The translations under genes and the position numbers were made by a program. The notes under the pieces are model-generated. The model did no database searches. It was not told where the DNA came from and saw nothing but the letters and a program-made list of their open reading frames with translations. Positions 21,976 to 28,459 of a stretch of 32,799 nt of DNA are shown piece after piece (the first letter of the stretch is position 1; every line of letters begins with the position of its first letter). The stretch is from DAOOPX01 sp964653045 (GTDB lineage Bacteria; Patescibacteriota; Microgenomatia; UBA1400; PJMF01): NCBI GenBank assembly GCA_964653045.1, contig CAZZBW010000012.1, forward strand, positions 1 to 32,799, written 5' to 3'.

Positions 21976-22578
21976 ATGGGAATACGAGCAAAACGCTTAA
22001 TTTTTATTCTGTTTCTTTTTAGTGTTGGGTTGGCCGTTTGTTTATTGTGCCATGAGTTGGTGGGAGTTTGTTCACGAAAACCATCGAGATCACAAACACT
22101 TAGTGCTGATCTAAATGGTGATGGAAAGAACGAGCAATATATTCTTGAGCGAGGTCAGCTTAAAGTGAGTCAAGCTGACAAACTAATTTGGCAGACTGAT
22201 GATCAGTGGTGGGTAGACAGTTTTTTTCTAGCAGATAGTGATAACAATGGTGTAGTTGAGTTAAACATCTCATTGTGGAAAAAAGGTCGGTTTGGTAGCT
22301 CTAAGCCTTTTTGGATTGAGGATGATCAACAAACATTCAGTAATCATTTTTTTGTGTACAAATTGGTGGGAAGTGAGATGAAGATGGTGTGGGGCTCTTC
22401 AGATTTGAAGAGCCCCAACTGCTCTTTCGAGATATATGATTACGACCAAGATGGAAAAAACGAGCTTGTGGTGATAGAAGGGGTCAGCAAATGGTACTCG
22501 CATTGTGTTGGCACCCATTTTGCTACTTGGCGCTGGAATGGTTGGGGGTTTACCAATCTAACGCGGACAGAATTATAG
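21976..22578 (+). CDS. Exported or anchored protein with three calcium-loop (VCBS/FG-GAP-like) motifs
   Basis: Product of about 200 residues. Residues 7-27 form a signal or anchor helix with Cys residues (VCLLC), then a basic turn (CSRKPSRS). Three EF-hand-like loops follow: ADLNGDGKNE, ADSDNNGVVE and YDYDQDGKNE, as in VCBS/FG-GAP repeats that bind Ca2+. The C-terminal part is Trp-rich (WRWNGWGF). The gene starts 3-18 nt after the DUF3160 stop; possible starts are GTG 21961, GTG 21964 and ATG 21976, and I chose the ATG nearest the helix. Likely works with the DUF3160 protein at the cell surface (inference). It contains a 12/4 inverted repeat. Confidence 0.75.
   Translation: MGIRAKRLIFILFLFSVGLAVCLLCHELVGVCSRKPSRSQTLSADLNGDGKNEQYILERGQLKVSQADKLIWQTDDQWWVDSFFLADSDNNGVVELNISLWKKGRFGSSKPFWIEDDQQTFSNHFFVYKLVGSEMKMVWGSSDLKSPNCSFEIYDYDQDGKNELVVIEGVSKWYSHCVGTHFATWRWNGWGFTNLTRTEL
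22390..22417. repeat. Perfect inverted repeat 12/4 inside the VCBS-like gene
   Basis: TGGGGCTCTTCA and TGAAGAGCCCCA around GATT; encodes WGSSDLKSPN. Confidence 0.93.
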
Positions 22579-22601
22579 TTTTTTTCTAATTATTTTTACA
22601 A

Positions 22602-22618
22602 TAATAATGATATTATTA
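22602..22618. promoter_or_regulatory. AT-rich palindrome and -10 upstream of guaB
   Basis: TAATAAT-GAT-ATTATTA (7/3). TATTAT within it (22611-22616) ends 7 nt before ATG 22624, so a repressor bound here would cover the -10. No good -35 at normal spacing. Confidence 0.45.
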
Positions 22619-22623
22619 CTTTT

Positions 22624-23679
22624 ATGAAAAAAATAACTTCAGACGGTATTACTTTTGATGATGTTTTACTAATTCCCCAAAAAACTACGGTTAATTCTCG
22701 ATCAGAAATTGAGATTTCTGGTCATATTACACCCAAAATTAAGTTGGATACACCCGTCGTCTCGGCCAATATGGACACTGTAACTGAGTCGCGCATGGCA
22801 ATTGCTATGGCTGAAGTGGGAGGCATGGGTTTTATTCACCGGTTTTTATCAATCGAAGATCAAGTGGCAGAAGTGGCATCGGTGAAAAAATTGAAGTTGA
22901 GAGTAGGAGCAGCGATTGGCGTGAAGGACGATTATTTAGAAAGAGCTGAGGCCTTAATTAAAGCCAAGGTCGATGTTTTGCTAATTGATGTAGCTCATGG
23001 GCATAGTAATCAGCTGATTAAAGTTCTAAAAAAAATTAAAACAACTTATCCGAAGATGGAGGTTATAGCTGGTAACATCGCGACTGCAGAAGCGGCTGAG
23101 GAGTTAATCAAGAATGGGGCCGATGCCCTGAAGGTGGGCATCGGCCCAGGCTCACTTTGTACTACCAGAATCGTGACGGGAGCAGGAGTGCCGCAGATTA
23201 CCGCTATCATGGAGTGTCTGAAAGCTGCGGAGAAAACCCATACCCCCATCATTGCTGACGGGGGAATTAGATACTCCGGTGACATTGTCAAAGCTCTGGC
23301 TGCTGGTGCTTCAACCGTGATGATTGGCTCAATGCTGGCTGCGTGTGATGAAAGCCCGGCATTGATGGTAAAAAAAGGCGACAAGCAATATAAACTGACC
23401 CGTGGTATGGCTTCGATTGCTGCCAATCTTGACCGAATGAAGAAGGATGGTCATATCAAAAAAGATCTTGAGGAGTATGCACAAGAAGGGGTTGAAGGGA
23501 TGGTTCCTTATCGTGGCAGCGTAACGAGCTTGATCAAAAAAATGGCTTCGGGAGTACGTTCTGGATTTTCCTACTGTGGCAGCAAAAACTTGGTTGAGCT
23601 CTGGAATAACTCACAATTAGTTAAGATTAGCTATAGCGGTCTGATCGAGTCACATCCGCACGATATTGAGATGGTTTAA
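22624..23679 (+). CDS. guaB: IMP dehydrogenase without CBS domains
   Basis: Product of 351 residues against about 490 for usual GuaB. TIM-barrel motifs: TFDDVLLIPQ, TPVVSANMDTVTE, GGMGFIHR, the catalytic loop GIGPGSLCTTRIVTGAGVPQ with Cys179, IIADGGIRYSGD and MIGSMLAA. The flap region keeps EGVEGMVPYRGSV, which favours IMP dehydrogenase over GMP reductase. The CBS pair that normally interrupts the barrel after about residue 90 is missing; the chain runs directly from EVASVKKLKLRVGAAIG. CBS domains regulate GuaB by nucleotides, so this form is probably not subject to that control. It oxidises IMP to XMP for GTP synthesis. guaA is not in the window. Confidence 0.9.
   Translation: MKKITSDGITFDDVLLIPQKTTVNSRSEIEISGHITPKIKLDTPVVSANMDTVTESRMAIAMAEVGGMGFIHRFLSIEDQVAEVASVKKLKLRVGAAIGVKDDYLERAEALIKAKVDVLLIDVAHGHSNQLIKVLKKIKTTYPKMEVIAGNIATAEAAEELIKNGADALKVGIGPGSLCTTRIVTGAGVPQITAIMECLKAAEKTHTPIIADGGIRYSGDIVKALAAGASTVMIGSMLAACDESPALMVKKGDKQYKLTRGMASIAANLDRMKKDGHIKKDLEEYAQEGVEGMVPYRGSVTSLIKKMASGVRSGFSYCGSKNLVELWNNSQLVKISYSGLIESHPHDIEMV
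23117..23147. repeat. Perfect inverted repeat 12/7 inside guaB
   Basis: GGGCCGATGCCC and GGGCATCGGCCC; encodes GADALKVGIGPG, conserved in both arms among IMP dehydrogenases, so codon choice alone builds the hairpin. Confidence 0.93.
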
Positions 23680-23687
23680 TACCAACA

Positions 23688-23713
23688 AAATGACCGCCTG
23701 CAGGCGGCCATTT
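23688..23713. terminator. Bidirectional hairpin between convergent guaB and hsp20
   Basis: AAATGACCGCCTG and CAGGCGGCCATTT form a 13-position stem with one A-C mismatch and no spare loop. Short A/T runs on both sides suit a terminator for both strands, although the U-tract is weak. Confidence 0.55.
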
Positions 23714-23739
23714 ATAATTCGTGAGTAGCACTTATTATT

Positions 23740-24159
23740 TTATTTAGCCTTAATCTGTAACTTTTTCGGTTTACTAGCTTCGGCTTTTTTGAAGGTGATC
23801 GTTACCACCCCTTTTTCTACAACTGCTTCTGGTTCAACTGAGTGATCAAGCATGCTGATTCCAGGTATGGCTACGCGGTACGAGTAGCTCCAGCTGGAAC
23901 GGCTGTAGTGTTGACGTTGTTTGTCTTCTTGCTCTTCTTGTTTTTGAGCTTTAATTCTTAGCACCCCTTTTTCAAACATCACGTCGACATCTTTTGAGTC
24001 AACTCCGGCGACGTTAGCTTTGACCACAACCTCATCATCAGTCTCGTAGAGATCCAGGTTGTTGTTGGCGTTGGTCAGACTCCCCCAGTCTTCTTCGTCC
24101 CAGACATTTGGCCAGTTGGATAAAGCACTGGTGAAAGGCTGCCATCTGATTATTGACAT
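23740..24159 (-). CDS. Hsp20 / alpha-crystallin small heat-shock protein
   Basis: Product of 139 residues from ATG 24159, which has a strong ribosome site (AGGAGGTG, 3 nt upstream). The N-terminal arm starts MSIIRWQPF. The alpha-crystallin domain covers about residues 34-125: NNLDLYETDDEVVVKANVAG (in parts: LDLYETDDEVVV, ANVAGV), the A-x-x-x-n-GVL motif as FEKGVLRIKA, and the conserved PGISM and EKGVVTITF. The C-terminal tail SKPKKLQIKAK keeps an I-x-I-like LQI for oligomer contacts. Acts as an ATP-independent holdase. A CIRCE-like operator lies just upstream, implying HrcA-type heat control. Confidence 0.92.
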   Translation of the reverse strand: MSIIRWQPFTSALSNWPNVWDEEDWGSLTNANNNLDLYETDDEVVVKANVAGVDSKDVDVMFEKGVLRIKAQKQEEQEDKQRQHYSRSSWSYSYRVAIPGISMLDHSVEPEAVVEKGVVTITFKKAEASKPKKLQIKAK

Positions 24160-24181
24160 AGACACCTCCTTTTTTCTGCTT

Positions 24182-24238
24182 TTAGCAGTCAATCTATATT
24201 ACTGCTAATAGTTTGCCACAACTAGCAGACATTGTCAA
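24182..24238 (-). promoter_or_regulatory. CIRCE-like operator and -35 of hsp20
   Basis: TTAGCAGTC-N9-TACTGCTAA at 24182-24208: same length and outer bases as the HrcA operator CIRCE (TTAGCACTC-N9-GAGTGCTAA), but with C-to-G and matching G-to-C changes that keep the symmetry. A perfect TTGACA lies upstream on the minus strand (24238-24233); the -10 is poorly defined and probably overlaps the operator. Confidence 0.65.
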
Positions 24239-24260
24239 GCATTGCTAAATCAGCAAAAGT

Positions 24261-24983
24261 TTACAACTCTGTTAGGGAGATTTCTTGACTAGTTTTACCC
24301 CGAAGCTGATCAAGACGCAGTGTGCCCATCGAGATTCTAATTAACTCTTCAACGTTATATCCCAGTCTCTCCCAGATTCGGCGAATTAATCGATTTCTGC
24401 CTTCAGTGACAGTCAGCTCAAACCAAATTTGATCGTCATGATCGTTTTTTAGTCTTGAAAATTCTTGGACATGTGCCCAGCCGTCGCTGAGCTTAACCCC
24501 CTTTTCCAACCTTGAAAGCGCTAATGAAGTGGGCCGGCGGTCGAGTCGGACATGATAAGTCTTTGCGATTTCGAATTTTGGGTGGGTTAGACGTTGAGCG
24601 AGACCGCCGTCATTAGTCAAGAGCAACAGTCCCGCACTGTCAATATCCAGCCGGCCGACGGGAAACAGGCGCAAAGTAATATCTTTTCGGATATCTTCAG
24701 GAAGAAGTGACAGCACCGTCGGCCGGCGCAGTTCATCACTTGTCGTCGATACAACTCCGACCGGTTTGTTAACGATAAAGTATCTTTTTTCGACTTGCGG
24801 ATTGAGAATTTGTCCACCAAATTTGACTTGATCCTGATCGGGGTCAATCCGTTGGCCGATGTTGGCAACTTTACCATTTACCTGGACTTTACCCTCGCCA
24901 ATCAGTAACTCTGCTTTTCTGCGTGAAGTAATTCCCACATCGGCCATGAATTTGTGGAGTTTAACGGTATAATTTTGAGACAT
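24261..24983 (-). CDS. RsuA/RluB-family pseudouridine synthase
   Basis: Product of 240 residues from ATG 24983. The N-terminal S4 domain is KLHKFMADVGITSRRKAE, with VQVNGKVANIGQRI. The catalytic domain carries YFIVNKPVGVVST, the active-site motif VGRLDIDSAGLLLLTNDG with the catalytic Asp in RLD, KTYHVRL and ELTVTEGRNRLIRRI. Family members make pseudouridine in 23S (RluB at 2605, RluF) or 16S rRNA (RsuA). The S4 domain and the EGRNRLIRR tail fit RluB best, but the exact site is not certain. Its start codon overlaps the divergent phosphoesterase ATG; AAGG lies 6 nt upstream. Confidence 0.9.
   Translation of the reverse strand: MSQNYTVKLHKFMADVGITSRRKAELLIGEGKVQVNGKVANIGQRIDPDQDQVKFGGQILNPQVEKRYFIVNKPVGVVSTTSDELRRPTVLSLLPEDIRKDITLRLFPVGRLDIDSAGLLLLTNDGGLAQRLTHPKFEIAKTYHVRLDRRPTSLALSRLEKGVKLSDGWAHVQEFSRLKNDHDDQIWFELTVTEGRNRLIRRIWERLGYNVEELIRISMGTLRLDQLRGKTSQEISLTEL
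24968..24973 (+). promoter_or_regulatory. -10 element of the phosphoesterase gene
   Basis: Perfect TATAAT ending 8 nt before ATG 24982, located inside the first codons of the divergent pseudouridine synthase. Leaderless start likely. Confidence 0.6.
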
Positions 24984-25704
24984 GAAAACCTTGATTTTTG
25001 CTGATACGCATTTGACCAATAAATATGATCCTAATTTAGCTGATTATATCGCCAAATTGGTGAAGTCTGTTGATCAGGTCATCATCAACGGTGATTTTTG
25101 GGATTTGTACCTCACCACTTTTGATCGATTCATCAATTCTGAGTGGTCAAAGCTCTTTCCCATACTTCAGCCCAAAACGGTTTACCTTTATGGCAATCAT
25201 GATCCCGCTGAATTAATGGATGAACGTGTCAAACTTTTTTCTAAATTACAGGCGGATAATTATCAGTTTGTAGCGGGTGAGCGAACGTTTCAAGTTGAGC
25301 ACGGTCACCGCGTGGCGGCTGAGTTCAACGACGCCCACCCGCTAATTTCCAAACTTGTTACCAAATACTTTCCTCAGTTTTATCCCACTTTGGACTCATG
25401 GTATCTTCGCCAAGATTTATTGGGTAAAATCTGGCGAGGATATACTTCAACTCGAGCAAAAAATCTCCAAAATCAATTGCGGCGTTACGCTTATTGCCAC
25501 CGCAAAAAAAACGTTGTCAGAGTCTTTGCTCACTCTCACCTACCCGCCCAAGACGAAATTGAACAGGGCTTTATTTGCTTGGGAGCATCCAGATTTGGCA
25601 AGTTTCGCCATTTGATTATCGATGAGCAAAGCCTGAAATTTGTGGTCAGTAATTACCACTCATATACAAGTAAGGGTGATTTAGCCAGGAATTTGGCCCA
25701 TTGA
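24982..25704 (+). CDS. Calcineurin-like metallophosphoesterase (LpxH/UDP-diacylglucosamine hydrolase-like)
   Basis: Product of 240 residues. The metal motifs are complete: FADTHL (Asp8, His10), INGDFWDLY (near 36-44), YGNHDP (near 70-75), VEHGHR (near 110) and FAHSHLP (near 183). The GDFWDLY pattern is typical of LpxH and related YbbF/UDP-2,3-diacylglucosamine hydrolases, but CPR bacteria generally lack lipid A, so the substrate is probably something else. A basic middle section (YTSTRAKNLQNQLRRYAYCHRKK) may touch phospholipid or nucleic acid. The last 52 bp overlap the convergent hypothetical gene. Confidence 0.82.
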   Translation: MKTLIFADTHLTNKYDPNLADYIAKLVKSVDQVIINGDFWDLYLTTFDRFINSEWSKLFPILQPKTVYLYGNHDPAELMDERVKLFSKLQADNYQFVAGERTFQVEHGHRVAAEFNDAHPLISKLVTKYFPQFYPTLDSWYLRQDLLGKIWRGYTSTRAKNLQNQLRRYAYCHRKKNVVRVFAHSHLPAQDEIEQGFICLGASRFGKFRHLIIDEQSLKFVVSNYHSYTSKGDLARNLAH

Positions 25705-26315
25705 GGGACAGCTTTGAGTACGAACTTTATATCTCTCTCTGCATCTTCTTGATCTTCTAGGTAACGAACGTATGCGTGCGCTTGGTTGTAAATGTAATCT
25801 TTTTTAGGAAAATCTTTTGATGCTGGAGGGTGGAAGTTCAAGCCAGCTTTAAGTTGTTCCAAGGTTGTCTTTTTATTGGTTAAATAGCCCTCTAGAGCCC
25901 ACAATAACCAACCCTCATCTACATCGACTTTTTTTGCTTCTTTTAAGATGCTATTTAAAACAATTGCTGATCGATTTAATCCGTCGATTAGAACAGAAAT
26001 GTTTTGACCGCTTTGTCCCATATGAAATTGGGCAAGTAAAGGTTTCGTTACGGTTTGAAATTCTTCTGTAGAAACCTTAGGATCCATCCTTAATAGTTGA
26101 TGCATTCTGGAAGCGAGCTGATCTAAAACTACCGCAACTCTTTGTAGATTGGCTGACTCAAGATCAAACCAAATTTCTGAAGATGAGTGATCCAATTTAA
26201 GTAGTATTAATGCATATTCAATGAAGAATCCGAAAAAAGTTAAATTTAATTGTGGCAGTTCTTTCCTATCAAATTTAGTTGAAACAGCTGTCTCGGTTTG
26301 GTCGGTGACGCCCAT
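25653..26315 (-). CDS. Hypothetical protein, about 220 residues
   Basis: A helical, soluble protein with no recognised domain; regions such as LQRVAVVLDQLASRMHQLL and LNRSAIVLNSILKEAKK look like amphipathic helices. I chose ATG 26315 because TATTAT on the minus strand ends 8 nt before it, and because a longer form (to 26384) would run through the EF-P start. The 3' end overlaps the phosphoesterase gene. It shares a symmetrical -10 with EF-P, so both are probably expressed from one divergent site. Confidence 0.65.
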   Translation of the reverse strand: MGVTDQTETAVSTKFDRKELPQLNLTFFGFFIEYALILLKLDHSSSEIWFDLESANLQRVAVVLDQLASRMHQLLRMDPKVSTEEFQTVTKPLLAQFHMGQSGQNISVLIDGLNRSAIVLNSILKEAKKVDVDEGWLLWALEGYLTNKKTTLEQLKAGLNFHPPASKDFPKKDYIYNQAHAYVRYLEDQEDAERDIKFVLKAVPQWAKFLAKSPLLVYEW

Positions 26316-26322
26316 GGTAATG

Positions 26323-26329
26323 TATAATA
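26323..26329. promoter_or_regulatory. Bidirectional -10 element between EF-P and the hypothetical gene
   Basis: TATAATA: read on + it is TATAAT (ends 9 nt before ATG 26338); read on - it is TATTAT (ends 8 nt before ATG 26315). The two hexamers share five positions. Confidence 0.6.
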
Positions 26330-26337
26330 CCCGAGCT

Positions 26338-26901
26338 ATGTCATTTATCAAAGCTGGTAATATTTCCAAGGGCATGTATCTCAAATTTAAAGATCAGCCG
26401 CACATGGTGACTCAAACGAGCTTCATGAGCCCAGGCAAGGGTTCGGCCTTCATGCGTTGTCGACTGAAGAGTGTCAAGACAGCACAAACAGTTGAGTTCA
26501 CCTATAAATCCAACGAGATGGTTGAAGAGTTAGAGGTAACAACTCAAAGATTGCAGTATTTGTACCATGACAGTGACGAAGTGGTGTTCATGAACGAGCG
26601 CTCTTTTGAGCAGGTCAGCGTGCCGCTGGACTTACTTGAGGAAAAGTTGGATTTATTGAGTAGCGAGCTTGAGGTATACGTAATGTTTTACGACGATAAA
26701 GCAATTGGTGCCTCGTTGCCCTCCAAGATCAAGCTTAAAGTCACTCATGCAGATCATGCGGTGGCTGGAGATACGGTGGGACAAGCCAAAAAAGAAGTTG
26801 AGCTCGAAACAGGCTTACGGATTATGGCGCCGCTTTTTGTCAAAAGCGGCGACACTATAATTATTGATACTGACACTAAACAGTACGTTAGCCGGGCTTA
26901 A
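26338..26901 (+). CDS. efp: Translation elongation factor P
   Basis: Product of 187 residues, the normal EF-P length. KOW-like domain I starts SFIKAGNISKGMYLKF, with the loop tip SPGKGSAF placing Lys34, the residue modified in many bacteria. OB domain II contains LEVYVMFYDDKAIG, and domain III VELETGLRIMAPLFVKSGDTI ends with the usual short tail. EF-P rescues ribosomes stalled at polyproline. The neighbour position 31 is Ser instead of Lys. Modification enzymes (EpmA/EpmB, YmfI) are not seen here. I rejected the longer upstream frame because it overlaps the promoter. It contains a 10/4 inverted repeat. Confidence 0.95.
   Translation: MSFIKAGNISKGMYLKFKDQPHMVTQTSFMSPGKGSAFMRCRLKSVKTAQTVEFTYKSNEMVEELEVTTQRLQYLYHDSDEVVFMNERSFEQVSVPLDLLEEKLDLLSSELEVYVMFYDDKAIGASLPSKIKLKVTHADHAVAGDTVGQAKKEVELETGLRIMAPLFVKSGDTIIIDTDTKQYVSRA
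26828..26851. repeat. Perfect inverted repeat 10/4 inside efp
   Basis: CGCCGCTTTT and AAAAGCGGCG around TGTC; encodes APLFVKSGD in domain III. Confidence 0.88.
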
Positions 26902-26930
26902 CTGTCTTTAATCTTTTTTCACTCTGTCTT

Positions 26931-26967
26931 GAAAAAACAAAAAATCCCGCTTCTTGCGGGATCTTTT
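26931..26967. terminator. Bidirectional rho-independent terminator (efp / eno)
   Basis: ATCCCGC-TTCTT-GCGGGAT (26944-26962), with an A-rich tract before (T-run for the minus-strand eno transcript) and CTTTT after (for efp). Confidence 0.85.
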
Positions 26968-26970
26968 GGG

Positions 26971-27010
26971 CTCAGAACGTAGCTCCCCGGTAAGGAAAGA
27001 ACCTTCTGAG
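26971..27010. other. Hairpin next to the terminator, possibly a structured RNA
   Basis: CTCAGAA (26971-26977) pairs with TTCTGAG (27004-27010); the 26-nt interior contains CCCCGG and AAGGAAAGAACC. I do not recognise the motif. It would lie in the 3' region of the eno mRNA (minus) or after the efp terminator (plus). The remaining bases up to 27100 are AT-rich and hold nothing else I can identify. Confidence 0.4.
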
Positions 27011-27100
27011 GTAAGAGTACTATAACATAAGTTATAAGTACTTGTCAAGTATTATTAAAAAGATCAATCTGTTAATATATATTTTAATAGCAGTATTTGA

Positions 27101-28366
27101 TCACTCGTTAGGGTTCAATTCGCGCTCGATTTGCATTAGTCGGTTATATTTCGCCACTCGTTCGCCGCGGGTTGGACCAAATTTGACAAATCTTGAGCCA
27201 ACTGCGACCGCCAGGTCAACCATGGCCGTATCGTTTGTTTCTCCTCCACCTCTGTGAGAGGGTACTGTGGCTAGGCCATGTTGTTCTGCCAAAAGACAAC
27301 ATTTCACGGTCTCCGTCAAGGTACCGATTTGATTAAGTTTGATCAGGATGGCGTTGATCGCGTTTTGGTTGATCGCCATTTGCAGCCTTTCGACGCTGGT
27401 GACAGTTAAATCATCACCGATATGCATTATTTTTTTGTTATTTGCCAATTGATTAAGTTTTACCCAGCCTTCCCAATCGTCTTCAGCTAACATGTCTTCA
27501 ATCGAGACGATTGGATATTTTTCTAGCCACAGTTGATAGTAGCTAATCAATTCATCCGAGCTTAATGTTTTATTTTCAAGGCTGAGGTGGTATTTTCCTT
27601 CGTGGTAAAACTCGCTAGCTGCTGCATCGATTGAGATTGTCACATCTCTACCCGGTTGATAACCAGCTGATTTAATTGCTTGGGTGAGGTACTCAAGCGG
27701 CAGTTCGTTATTTTTTATTCCATCTGGGGCAAACGCGCCTTCGTTACCAACGTTGGTAGAGTATCCAGCTTGTTTAAGTATTTTTTTAAGCGCGTGGTAG
27801 GATTCCAGGACTGCTCGAACACTTTCTTTGGTGTTTTGATTACCCACTGCAGTGAGGCAGTACTCCTGAAGGTCGGTGCTATTGCTGGCGTGTTTTCCTC
27901 CCTCAATCGCAACTGCCATCGGTTGGGGAAGGTGTTTCAAATCTGGTTTAGTATGAAATGTATCAATGATGTAGCGGTAGAGGGGTTTGTTTTGGGTAGT
28001 AGCAGCGGCCCGTGCTACTGCAACCGAGACAGCCAAGATCGCATTTCCTCCAAGAATTGATTTGTTGGTGGTTCCATCCAACTCAATCATTTTTTGATCT
28101 ATCTCGGCTTGATTTGTTGCTTCCTTACCAACTAAAATCGGTGCAATTAGCTGATTGATATTGTTTACCGCTCGCAACATTCCCTTGCCGGTATAGCGTT
28201 TTTTATCTTCGTCAAAGATTACGCTGGCTTCGTAAGTACCAGCTGACGCACCATACGAAACCGAGGCAGTTCCCACCTCTCCTGTGTCCAAAGTTACTTG
28301 AGCCTCGACACTTGGTAAGCCACCAGAAGCAATTATTTCGTAAGCCCCTATTTTCGAAATTTTCAT
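27101..28366 (-). CDS. eno: Enolase, divergent form
   Basis: Product of 421 residues. Key positions are kept: loop 1 YGASAGTYEA, substrate-loop GGKHASNSTDLQE with His and Glu, GNEGAFAP (usual GDEGGFAP; catalytic Glu kept, Asp to Asn), metal ligands in SIDAAASEFY, SIEDMLAEDDWEGW and IGDDLTVT, catalytic Lys in LIKLNQIGTLTET, and PSHRGGGETNDTAM, which has one extra residue against the usual SHRSGETEDT. The C-terminal RFVKFGPTRGERVAKYN holds the second Lys. Reaction: 2-phosphoglycerate to phosphoenolpyruvate in glycolysis. The changes around the active site are unusual and might alter activity. A weak ribosome site (GAAAGAAG) precedes the ATG. Confidence 0.93.
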   Translation of the reverse strand: MKISKIGAYEIIASGGLPSVEAQVTLDTGEVGTASVSYGASAGTYEASVIFDEDKKRYTGKGMLRAVNNINQLIAPILVGKEATNQAEIDQKMIELDGTTNKSILGGNAILAVSVAVARAAATTQNKPLYRYIIDTFHTKPDLKHLPQPMAVAIEGGKHASNSTDLQEYCLTAVGNQNTKESVRAVLESYHALKKILKQAGYSTNVGNEGAFAPDGIKNNELPLEYLTQAIKSAGYQPGRDVTISIDAAASEFYHEGKYHLSLENKTLSSDELISYYQLWLEKYPIVSIEDMLAEDDWEGWVKLNQLANNKKIMHIGDDLTVTSVERLQMAINQNAINAILIKLNQIGTLTETVKCCLLAEQHGLATVPSHRGGGETNDTAMVDLAVAVGSRFVKFGPTRGERVAKYNRLMQIERELNPNE

Positions 28367-28459
28367 AATCTTCTTTCTATTATTAATATCTATTTATTAC
28401 ATTTGAGAAGGCTTTTAAGTTGGAGTCAGCATGCCAAAGAATCTTTGTTTGGTCAACCC

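Noticed and set aside
26221..26337. N-terminal extension of EF-P
   Set aside because: It adds 39 residues absent from EF-P and overlaps the divergent gene and the TATAAT element.
26316..26384. Longer N-terminus of the hypothetical protein at 25653
   Set aside because: It would run through the shared promoter and into the EF-P coding region.
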